Below, one piece after another: positions 1 through 9,300 of a stretch of 33,898 bases of DNA. Numbering within the stretch: position 1 is the first letter of the stretch; each line of letters opens with the position of its first letter. Location: contig CASENE010000099.1 in assembly GCA_949289265.1 (NCBI GenBank), positions 1-33,898 on the forward strand, read 5' to 3'. This stretch comes from an uncultured Bacteroides sp. (GTDB lineage Bacteria > Bacteroidota > Bacteroidia > Bacteroidales > Bacteroidaceae). The notes under the pieces are model-generated. The model was not told the DNA's origin and made no database searches. It worked only from the letters and a program-made list of their open reading frames with translations. Made by a program: the position numbers and the translations under genes.

Positions 1-1
1 G

Positions 2-850
2 AAGACGGGACGTATGAAGATTCCCTTCGGCATTGCACAGATAGGTAAGGCTTTCCGCAACGAGATTGTGGCCCGTCAGTTCATCTTCCGCATGAGGGAG
101 TTCGAGCAGATGGAGATGCAGTTCTTCGTGAAGCCCGGCACCGAGCTCGAGTGGTTCCAGAAGTGGAAGGAGACCCGCCTCCGCTGGCACAAGGCCCTGG
201 GCTTCGGCGACGACCACTACCGTTTCCACGACCACGAGAAGCTGGCCCACTACGCCAACGCCGCCACCGACATCGAGTTCCTCATGCCCTTCGGCTTCAA
301 GGAGGTGGAAGGCATCCACAGCCGCACCAACTTCGACCTCAGCCAGCACGAGAAATACTCCGGTAAGAACATCAAGTACTTCGACCCCGAGACCAACGAG
401 AGCTACACGCCCTACGTCATCGAGACGAGTATCGGCGTAGACCGCATGTTCCTCAGCGTCATGTCCGCCGCCTACCGCGAGGAGAAGCTGGACAACGGAG
501 AGACCCGCGTCGTCCTCCGCCTGCCCGCCGCCCTGGCCCCCGTCAAGCTGGCCGTGCTGCCCCTGGTCAAGAAAGACGGCCTGCCCGAAAAGGCGCGCCA
601 GATCATCGACACGCTGAAGTTCCACTTCAACTGCCAGTACGACGAGAAAGACTCCATCGGCAAGCGTTACCGCCGGCAAGACGCCATAGGCACCCCCTAC
701 TGCGTCACCGTCGACCACGAGACCCTGCAGGACAACTGCGTCACCCTGCGCGACCGCGACACCATGCAGCAGGAACGCGTCCCCATCGACAGCCTGGACA
801 GCCTCATCGCCGACCGCGTCAGCATCACCTCGCTGCTCAAGACCCTCTGA
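2..850 (+). CDS. glyS: Glycyl-tRNA synthetase (homodimeric type), 3' part
   Basis: Charges tRNA-Gly with glycine in the cytoplasm. The gene runs in from beyond the left edge; the reading frame is open from base 2, and the first in-frame ATG (base 14) is internal. Visible are class II synthetase motif 2 (FRNEI followed by FRMREFEQMEMQFF), the family stretch EGIHSRTNFDLSQHEKYSG, motif 3 (ETSIGVDRMF, with the GxDR arginine) and the C-terminal anticodon-binding domain beginning near APVKLAVLPLVKK and ending VSITSLLKTL. This matches the alpha2 enzyme found in Bacteroidetes and eukaryotes, not the alpha2beta2 form of Escherichia coli. It is followed after 15 bases by an inverted-repeat element. Only the roughly 280 C-terminal residues are present. 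The family call is firm. Confidence 0.95.
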   Translation, partial: KTGRMKIPFGIAQIGKAFRNEIVARQFIFRMREFEQMEMQFFVKPGTELEWFQKWKETRLRWHKALGFGDDHYRFHDHEKLAHYANAATDIEFLMPFGFKEVEGIHSRTNFDLSQHEKYSGKNIKYFDPETNESYTPYVIETSIGVDRMFLSVMSAAYREEKLDNGETRVVLRLPAALAPVKLAVLPLVKKDGLPEKARQIIDTLKFHFNCQYDEKDSIGKRYRRQDAIGTPYCVTVDHETLQDNCVTLRDRDTMQQERVPIDSLDSLIADRVSITSLLKTL

Positions 851-865
851 TTCCTAAACCCGGTG

Positions 866-1008
866 GGTGTGTCAAAAAACGCTGAACACTTTCAAAATGT
901 AATATATCAGGCACGGATTTCGCGGAACAACGCGGATTGAATCAGTTTAATCCATGATATCCGCGTAGTCCGCGCCTAAAAGAAGCATTCAGAGCGTTTT
1001 GACACACC
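866..1008. repeat. MITE-like nested inverted repeat
   Basis: The outer arms at 866-886 (GGTGTGTCAAAAAACGCTGAA) and 988-1008 (TTCAGAGCGTTTTGACACACC) are inverted copies that differ only by a 2-base shift. Inside, 911-927 and 959-976 form a second, degraded inverted repeat of the type GGCGCGGATTACGCGGAT, which is also found intact at 26116-26212. There is no open reading frame inside and no clear target-site duplication. It fills the gap between glyS and the FKBP gene, so its hairpin could also end glyS transcription. Confidence 0.65.
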
Positions 1009-1027
1009 TCCGCATAATCCCTCTGGC

Positions 1028-1702
1028 ATGAAACCGAACATCCTCATCCTCCTCTTCGCCCTCCTCTCGCTGGCCGCCTGCAAGGAGACCGAAGAGACCA
1101 CCGAATACGACAACTGGCGCCAGCGCAACGACGCCTTTGCCGACTCGCTCTACGCCCTGGCTGGCGACAACTACCTGGTGTGGAACGACCCCGCGCCTGC
1201 CCCCGAGACCCGCGCCAGCACCCAGGTGCCGCAGATGCGCCTCGGCGAGCTGTACGCCATCCTCGTGCAGGACGCCGCCACCACCGCCGGGCAACAGTAC
1301 ACCTACGCCAAGAAGCTGGTGGACAACCCCCAGGGCAAGCGACTGCTCTACACCGACCAGGTCAGCGTCTACTACCGCGGCACGTACATCAACGGCGTGG
1401 AGTTCGACGGCAACTTCGATGGCTACGGCGCCCTCGACCAGCAGGTGCCCCTCGACCAGGCCGCGATGAAGTGGCCCACGGACTTCGACCTGCCCGCCAC
1501 GTTCTCCGTCAACGGCCTGGTGAGCGGCATGACCTGGACCCTGCAGTTTGCCCGCACCGGCGAACGCTGGCTGCTGTACATCCCCTACGAGGTGGGCTAC
1601 GGCGAGGACGACTACACGCCCTCCATCTACAGCACCACCATCCCCGGCTGCTCGCTGCTGACGTTCGACGTTGTCATAGTCGACCTGGTGGACGAAGACT
1701 GA
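1028..1702 (+). CDS. FKBP-type peptidyl-prolyl isomerase-like lipoprotein
   Basis: A 224-residue lipoprotein likely to catalyse or assist proline isomerisation during folding in the cell envelope. The signal peptide ends in a lipobox (LAAC, Cys18). The residues after the cysteine, KETEE, are acidic, as in the Bacteroidetes lipoprotein export signal that sends proteins to the cell surface; surface location is inferred. The C-terminal half shows the FKBP fold: QVSVYYRGTYINGVEFDGN, then FSVNGLVSGMTWTLQFARTG, WLLYIPYEVGYG and the closing strand LLTFDVVIVDLVDED. The active-site tyrosine, the FDGN position and the YIPYEVGYG loop follow the family pattern, with a long divergent N-terminal region typical of Bacteroides members. 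It ends just before a 22-bp repeat array. Activity is unproven; it could be a chaperone only. Confidence 0.85.
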   Translation: MKPNILILLFALLSLAACKETEETTEYDNWRQRNDAFADSLYALAGDNYLVWNDPAPAPETRASTQVPQMRLGELYAILVQDAATTAGQQYTYAKKLVDNPQGKRLLYTDQVSVYYRGTYINGVEFDGNFDGYGALDQQVPLDQAAMKWPTDFDLPATFSVNGLVSGMTWTLQFARTGERWLLYIPYEVGYGEDDYTPSIYSTTIPGCSLLTFDVVIVDLVDED

Positions 1703-1708
1703 GCCACT

Positions 1709-1796
1709 GACCGGGCATTATAACGCCCGCTTGCTGGCATTGGAACGCCCGCTGGCTGGGACTATAACGCCCGCTCGCGGGAATTATAACGCCACT
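1709..1796. repeat. 22-bp palindromic tandem array A (4 units)
   Basis: Four units start at 1709, 1731, 1753 and 1775, exactly 22 bases apart. Unit cores read GGGCATTATAACGCCCG, TGGCATTGGAACGCCCG, TGGGACTATAACGCCCG and CGGGAATTATAACGCC. The first three share the same 3' linker, ACGCCCGC. Each core is close to palindromic about TATA. The array begins 7 bases after the FKBP stop codon and lies 140 bases upstream of the M13 peptidase start. It belongs to the same family as arrays at 6141, 20241 and 32097. Confidence 0.9.
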
Positions 1797-1936
1797 ATGC
1801 GCTGATTGCCAGTCCGTTCCCTCCCGTTTTCGATGCGCCGGGAGTGGAAGTTCGCGCCCTCTCCTTTTCCATAAGGAGCCAGGGACGTAAGACCCCAAGC
1901 ATCCAAGATTCAAGCAACTCACTAACTAAAACAGAT

Positions 1937-3967
1937 ATGAAAGCAATGAACTACCTCACCGCAGCCGCCCTCTGCCTCGCCCTGGGCGCCTGCCAGTCCG
2001 GCCAGAAGAGCCTGGGGACGGGCATCGACCTGACGAACCTGGACACCACCGCCCTGCCCGGCGCGGACTTCTACCAGTACGCCTGCGGCGGATGGATGAA
2101 GCAGCACCCCCTGCCCGACGAGCACTCGCAGTACGGCTCGTTCACCATCCTGGCCGAGAACAACGTCAAGCAGATACAAGGACTCATCGAAGACCTGGGA
2201 CGCGCCGAGCAGCCCGCCGGCAGCGTGGCGCAGAAGATAGGCACGCTCTACCGCGTGGCCATGGACAGCGTGAAACTCAACGCCGACGGCGCCGCCCCCA
2301 TCCGGGCCGAACTGCAGGAAATCGCTTCCCTCAAGGACAAGGCCGGACTCTACGCCCTGCTGCCCTCGCTGGCACGCCGCGGCGTGGGCTCCTACCTTAG
2401 CATCTACGTGGGCGCCGACGAGAAGAACGCCCGCATGAACGCCGTGCAGATCGGGCAGAGCGGCCTGTCGATGGGCGAGCGCGACTACTACCTGCTGGAC
2501 GACGAGGCTACCGTGAAGATCCGCGAGGCCTTCAAGGCCCACGTGGTCAAGATGCTCACCCTGGCCGGTTACGATGAAGCCACGGCCCAGCATGCCCGCG
2601 ACGTCGTGATGGCCGTCGAGACCCGCCTGGCCAAGGCCTTCCGCAGCCGCGTCGAACTGCGCGACCCGCAGGCCAACTACAACAAGATGACCCTCGACCA
2701 GCTGAAGGCGCAGTACCCTACCTTCGGTTGGGACGCCTACCTCGCGGGCTTCGGCCTGAAGGACGTGACGGAAGTCATCGTGGGCCAGCCCGCTTCATTG
2801 GCCGCCTCCGCCAAAGATCTGGACACCCTGCCGCTGGACGACCAGAAGCTCTACCTGCAGTGGAAGCTGGTCAACGCCGCCGCATCCTGCCTGAGCGACG
2901 CCCTCGTCGAGCAGGACTTCGACTTTTATAGCCGCACGCTGTCCGGCGCCCAGGAGATGCAGCCACGCTGGAAGCGCGCCGTGGGCACCGTGAGCGGCGT
3001 CTTGGGCGAAGCCGTCGGCCAGATGTACGTAGAGCGTTACTTCCCCGCCGCAGCCAAAGAGCGCATGACGGCCCTGGTGAAGAACCTGCAGACCGCCTTG
3101 GGCGAACGCATCCAGGCCTTGGAATGGATGAGCGACAGCACCAAGGCCCGCGCCCTGGAGAAGTTGGCCACGTTCCGCGTGAAGATTGGCTATCCCGACA
3201 AGTGGAAGGACTACAGCACGCTGGACATCCGCGACGACTCCTACTGGGCCAACATCGAGCGCGCCAGCCAATGGGCCTACGACGACATGATGGCCAAAGC
3301 CGGCAAGCCTGTCGACCCCGAGGAATGGTTCATGACTCCGCAGACCGTCAACGCCTACTACAACCCGACGACCAACGAAATCTGCTTCCCCGCCGGCATC
3401 CTGCAGCCCCCCTTCTTCGACATGCAGGCCGACGACGCCTTTAACTACGGAGCCATCGGCGTGGTCATCGGACACGAGATGACCCACGGCTTCGACGACC
3501 AGGGCCGCCAATATGACAAGGACGGCAACCTGAAGGACTGGTGGACGGCCGAGGATGCCGAACGCTTCAACCAGCGCGCCCAGGTGATGGTGGACTTCTT
3601 CGACAGCATCCAGGTGGCACCGGGCGTACATGCCAACGGCCGTCAGACCCTGGGCGAGAACATTGCCGACTACGGCGGCCTGCAAGTCTCCTTCCAAGCC
3701 TTCAAGAACGCCACCAAGGACGCGCCCCTGCCCACCGTGGACGGCCTGACGCCCGAACAGCGCTTCTTCCTGGCCTATGCCGGCGTGTGGGCCAACAACA
3801 TCCGCCCCGAAGCCGTGCTCTACCTCACGAAGATGGACGTACACTCGCTGGGCGAATGGCGCGTCAACGGCGCCCTGCCCCAGATAGATGCCTGGTACGA
3901 CGCCTTCGGCATCCAGGAGGGCGACCCCATGTACTTGCCCAAGGAGAAGCGCGTCTCCATCTGGTAA
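1937..3967 (+). CDS. pepO: M13 family zinc metallopeptidase (PepO/neprilysin-like) lipoprotein
   Basis: An envelope-anchored endopeptidase that cuts small peptides; 676 residues, normal length for M13. The ATG at 1937 is chosen because a lipoprotein signal follows directly (lipobox LGAC, Cys19); the frame is open further upstream but carries no signal peptide. The N-terminal domain opens with GADFYQYACGGWM. The zinc site is HEMTH (His513 and His517, Glu514 as base), inside VVIGHEMTHGFDDQGRQYD, and the third ligand lies in GENIADYGG (Glu574). NAYYNP upstream of the site is the conserved substrate-binding strand. The end, KEKRVSIW, replaces the usual RCxxW-like finish with RVSIW. It stands alone, between repeat array A and the ferredoxin gene. 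Family assignment is certain; the substrate is unknown. Confidence 0.95.
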   Translation: MKAMNYLTAAALCLALGACQSGQKSLGTGIDLTNLDTTALPGADFYQYACGGWMKQHPLPDEHSQYGSFTILAENNVKQIQGLIEDLGRAEQPAGSVAQKIGTLYRVAMDSVKLNADGAAPIRAELQEIASLKDKAGLYALLPSLARRGVGSYLSIYVGADEKNARMNAVQIGQSGLSMGERDYYLLDDEATVKIREAFKAHVVKMLTLAGYDEATAQHARDVVMAVETRLAKAFRSRVELRDPQANYNKMTLDQLKAQYPTFGWDAYLAGFGLKDVTEVIVGQPASLAASAKDLDTLPLDDQKLYLQWKLVNAAASCLSDALVEQDFDFYSRTLSGAQEMQPRWKRAVGTVSGVLGEAVGQMYVERYFPAAAKERMTALVKNLQTALGERIQALEWMSDSTKARALEKLATFRVKIGYPDKWKDYSTLDIRDDSYWANIERASQWAYDDMMAKAGKPVDPEEWFMTPQTVNAYYNPTTNEICFPAGILQPPFFDMQADDAFNYGAIGVVIGHEMTHGFDDQGRQYDKDGNLKDWWTAEDAERFNQRAQVMVDFFDSIQVAPGVHANGRQTLGENIADYGGLQVSFQAFKNATKDAPLPTVDGLTPEQRFFLAYAGVWANNIRPEAVLYLTKMDVHSLGEWRVNGALPQIDAWYDAFGIQEGDPMYLPKEKRVSIW

Positions 3968-4068
3968 AGGCTGGCACCCTGCATTGTCCTGCGGCTTACG
4001 CTATTTAGAAGGCGTACAAATTAAACCTTTTTATGGCGTGGGGTGAAACAACCAACGGATAAAAGCAC

Positions 4069-4076
4069 TACATTTG
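4069..4076 (+). promoter_or_regulatory. Candidate -7 element for the ferredoxin gene
   Basis: TACATTTG matches the Bacteroidetes -7 consensus TAnnTTTG and lies 43 bases before the ferredoxin ATG. No TTG is found at the expected -33 distance, so only half the promoter is recognisable. Confidence 0.45.
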
Positions 4077-4118
4077 CAACGTCCAATAAGGACGAACCTA
4101 ACTTAAAACTTAGACAAT

Positions 4119-4289
4119 ATGGCTTACGTAATTAGTGACGACTGCATCGCTTGCGGCACTTGCATCGACGAGTGTCCGGTAGGCGCCATCTCTGAAGGCG
4201 ACAAGTATTCGATTGACCCCGAAGCATGCACGGAGTGCGGCACCTGCGCCAGTGTTTGCCCCTCCGAGGCTATTCATCCCGCTGAATAA
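4119..4289 (+). CDS. 2[4Fe-4S] ferredoxin
   Basis: A 56-residue bacterial-type ferredoxin carrying electrons at low potential, for example with pyruvate:ferredoxin oxidoreductase or hydrogenase. Two complete cluster-binding motifs are present: CIACGTCIDECPVGAI (residues 9-24) and CTECGTCASVCPSEAI (residues 37-52), each with the CxxCxxCxxxCP spacing. The ATG is the only start that gives the standard MAYVISDDC N-terminus. The gene is monocistronic: it has its own -7 box and is followed by a strong hairpin at 4324-4361. This is a textbook clostridial/Bacteroides ferredoxin with nothing missing. Confidence 0.97.
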   Translation: MAYVISDDCIACGTCIDECPVGAISEGDKYSIDPEACTECGTCASVCPSEAIHPAE

Positions 4290-4323
4290 TCGGGCGCGCC
4301 TTTATTGACGGAAACAAAGAAAG

Positions 4324-4361
4324 AAGGAGGATGGTTCCCTGCATGGGGAGCCATCCTCCTT
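4324..4361. terminator. Bidirectional terminator between ferredoxin and GH43
   Basis: AAGGAGGATGG (4324-4334) pairs perfectly with CCATCCTCCTT (4351-4361). The pairing extends inward through TTCCC/GGGAG (with one G-U pair) to a 6-base loop. GCGTTTTAT follows on the plus strand and an A-rich tract (GAAACAAAGAAAG) precedes it, which is a T-rich tail on the minus strand. It separates two convergent genes. Confidence 0.85.
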
Positions 4362-4378
4362 GCGTTTTATGCGCCCCC

Positions 4379-5974
<1,596 letters not shown>

Positions 5975-5998
5975 TTAGTAAAGGTTTGTCCGTACCGA

Positions 5999-6029
5999 CA
6001 AAGTTAGACAGAAGGACGCGGAAGTCCAA
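5999..6029 (-). promoter_or_regulatory. Promoter for GH43 (TTG-N20-TAACTTTG)
   Basis: Read on the minus strand, TTG at 6029-6027 is followed by exactly 20 bases and then TAACTTTG at 6006-5999, the -33/-7 consensus of the Bacteroidetes primary sigma factor. It lies 37 bases upstream of the GH43 start codon. Confidence 0.75.
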
Positions 6030-6140
6030 GCCCCCGGCGCGTGCGGCCGGCCCGCGGCAACATTCTGGCCCCCATTTTGCAACAAAGCGATACTCCCCCC
6101 GTCCCTTCCGACCCCCTCCCGGAGGGCCTTCCAACCCCGC
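6030..6140. other. Intergenic stretch with decayed repeat-like units
   Basis: Part of the 378-base gap between GH43 and the sensor/regulator gene. CCTTCCAACCCC (6128-6139) matches the CCTTCCAAGCCC units of the array at 32097. Further left, GCAACATTCTGGCCCC (6056-6071), AACAAAGCGATACTCC (6081-6096) and CCCTTCCGACCCC (6103-6115) are spaced about 22 bases apart and may be eroded units. Bases 6231-6340 hold no recognisable TAnnTTTG promoter and no gene. Confidence 0.4.
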
Positions 6141-6228
6141 CGACCGGGCGTTATAATCCCCGCGACCTGGCATTAGAGTCCCCGCAAGCTGGCATTAGAG
6201 TCCCCGCCGGCTGGCATTATAATCCCCG
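6141..6228. repeat. 22-bp palindromic tandem array B (4 clear units)
   Basis: Units start at 6141, 6163, 6185 and 6207. Their cores are CCGGGCGTTATAATCCCCG, CCTGGCATTAGAGTCCCCG, GCTGGCATTAGAGTCCCCG and GCTGGCATTATAATCCCCG. All four end in TCCCCG, while array A has CGCCCG at this place. The array lies 112 bases before the start codon of the hybrid sensor/regulator. Confidence 0.9.
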
Positions 6229-6340
6229 GTCGGTCCCCTCAGAAGGCCCTCTGGCGGGGGCGGGAGGCGTATTTTGCGGGGCTTCCCTTGCTTTTGTCCG
6301 CGTTTTTTGCTTCTTTTGCGCTGTAAATCTATCGAAACCC

Positions 6341-9300
6341 ATGAGACGATTCCCTTGGACGACCTTGCTGCTGCTGTGCCTCCTCGCGCCGCTTCGGGCG
6401 CAGCACTACATGTTCAGGCACCTGGAGATGCGCGACGGCCTGTCCAACAACCAGGTGAACGTCATCCATCAAGACCGCGACGGATTCCTGTGGTTCGGCA
6501 CGGCCTCCGGCCTGAACCGCTACGACGGCTACGCGCTGAAGGTCTACCGCAGCGTGCCGGCCGACACCGCCTCGCTGCCCGACAACTTCATAGCCGACAT
6601 TCAGGAGGATGCCGACGGCTGCCTGTGGATACGCACCGGGGGCGGCTACGTGCTGTATCGCCCGGACACGGATGCCTTCGACCGCCGCATCGAGGCCCGT
6701 TTGTGGGCCATGGGCATTTCGGGCGTCCCCACGGAGGTCTACGTCGACTCCGCGCGCGTGCTCTGGATATACCTGGCCGATGCCCACCGCCTCTACCGCT
6801 ACGCGCCGGGCGACGCGGCCGCTACCTTGTCCGCCGGAGCGACGGAAGCCCTGCGGGGCGCGGGCGGCCTGCGCTTTGCCGAATGCGCCGAGGGACTGCT
6901 GCTGGCCGACGACCGGGGGGCGGTGCATTGCCTCGACCGCCGCAGCCTGGAGCTGAAGTGGACCGAGCCGGGACTGGCCCGCCTGCTGGCCGACGACGAC
7001 CGCCGCTACGACGTGACGCCCTATGCCGACCGCCGCGGGCGGCTGTGGTTGTGCTGCACGGCGGGCATGGGCCGCTACGACCTGAAGAGCCGCACGTGGG
7101 AAGTGTTGCGCCGTTGCGACGGCCCCTCGGAGGTGTGCCGCGCCGTGACGGAAGACAAGGACGGGCGCATCTGGATAGGGAAAGACCAGGACGGCATCGA
7201 AATCCTGGGCCCGGCGGGCACGGAGCCCGTCTGTCTGGACAGCCGCGCGGACAACGAGCACAGCCTCTCCAGCAACACCGTCACCACCTTCTACGAAGAC
7301 CCGGCCGGAACCATGTGGGTGGGCACCTACAAGGGCGGCGTCTCCTATTATAATGAAAGCATGTTCAAATTCGGCGGCGCCGCGCTGGGCGACATCCACT
7401 GCGTCGAAGACGGGGGCAACGGCGTCCTCTGGCTGGGCACCAACGGGGCGGGACTGATACGCTGGGACAGGCAGACGGGCCGCCGGCAGGTCTTCGCCCA
7501 CCGTCCGGGCGACCCCGGCTCGCTGTCGAGCGACGTCGTCGTCACCCTGCTGCGCGACAGCCGCGGACGCCTGTGGGCCGGCACCTACTACGGAGGCCTG
7601 AGCTGCTACGACGGCCGCCGCTTCGTCAACTACCTGCCCCGCGACGGCCAACCGGGCTCCCTGCCCGATGCCGATGTCTGGGCCTTGGCCGAAGACCGCG
7701 ACGGATACATCTGGGTGGGCACGCTGAACCACGGCCTGCAATGCCTCGACCCCCGCACGGGCGTGTTCACCTCCTACGATTCGGCCCGCTCGGGCCTGTC
7801 TTCCGACTGTGTGGTGTCCCTCTGCCTCAGCCGCGACGGCCGCCGCCTGTGGGTGGGCACGGTGAGCGGAGTGTTCGTGATGGACGTGCAGACGCGCGTG
7901 TTGAGCCGCTTTGCTTCCGCGCGCTCCGGCCGGACTTACTTCGACTACGACGGGGTGATGCAGCTCTGCGAAGACAGTCGCGGGCGCCTGTGGGTGGCCA
8001 CGCGGGCCGGCCTCTATGTGTACGACCCCTCGTCGGACTCCGTCTGCGAGGTGCCGCTGTCCGACGACGGCTCGCGCCTGCCCGTCACCGGCCTGGTGGA
8101 AGACGACCGGCAGGAGATGTGGGCCAGCGTGGGCGGCAGGCTGCTCAACATCGTCGCCACGGCAGACCCGCGCACGGGCCGCCTCGCCTTCAGCCGCCAT
8201 ACCTACAGCGACAAAGACGGCCTGCAGGGAGGAGACTTCAACCAGCGTGCGCTCAAACGGCTGGCCACGGGCGAACTGGTGGCCGGCGGTCTGTACGGGG
8301 TCAACTATTTCCACCCCGGCAACATCCGATACAACCGCGTGCCGCCCCGCGTCCTCTTCACCGGGTTGCAGCTGTTCAACGAACCGGTGCGGGTGGGCGT
8401 GCCGGTGCAGGGGCGGGTCGTCCTGGACAAAGCCCTGAACCGCTCTCGCGAAGTCGTGCTGGACTACAAACAGAATGTCTTTACCGTCTTTCTGGCTACC
8501 GACAACTACGTCCTGCCCGAAAAGACCCGCTACTGCTACAAGCTGGAGGGCTTCAACGAAGACTGGCTCTCCGAGACCGGCAACCAGCACCGCGTCACCT
8601 ATACCAACCTGGCTCCGGGCACCTACTGGCTGCGCGTGAAGGCGGCCAACAGCGACGGCATGGGCTACGGCCACGAGGCCCGCCTGAAGATTGTCATCCG
8701 CCCGCCCTTTTGGCTCACCCCCTGGGCCTACATCGCCTATGCGTTGCTGTTGGGCGGCGTCTTGCTGCTGGCCTACCGGCAGGTGAAGCGTCGCGAGCGC
8801 AACAAGTACCGCATCCGTCAGATGGAAGAGGACGCCCGGCGCAACGAGGAGCTCAATCAAATGAAGTTCCGCTTCTTTACCAACGTCAGCCACGAGCTGC
8901 GCACGCCGCTCACCCTGATTATCTCGCCGTTGGAAAGCCTCATCCAGCACACGGGCGATGCCGCCACGGCCCAAAAGCTGCAGATGATATACCGCAACGC
9001 CCAGCGCCTGCTCAACCTGGTGAACCAACTGCTGGACTTCCGGAAGAACGAAATGGCCGGCGCGCGCCTGTCCTTGTCCGAGGGCGACGTGGTGCCCTTT
9101 GTGCAGAACATCTGCAATTCCTTCCTCATGCTGTCCGAAAAGAAGGGCGTGCGCTTCACCTTTGCCTCCTCCCGTCCGTCGTTGGGCATGGCCTTCGACG
9201 CCGACAAGCTGGGCAAGGTGGTGATGAACCTGTTGTCCAATGCCTTCAAGTTTACGCCCGACGGCGGCAGCGTATCCGTCGCGCTGGACGTGCCCGACCG

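Noticed and set aside
1709-1796. CRISPR array
   Set aside because: Units are directly adjacent without unique spacers and no cas genes are nearby.
6041-6340. N-terminal extension of the HTCS gene
   Set aside because: It would be translated from the 22-bp array and lacks a signal peptide; the ATG at 6341 gives a good one.
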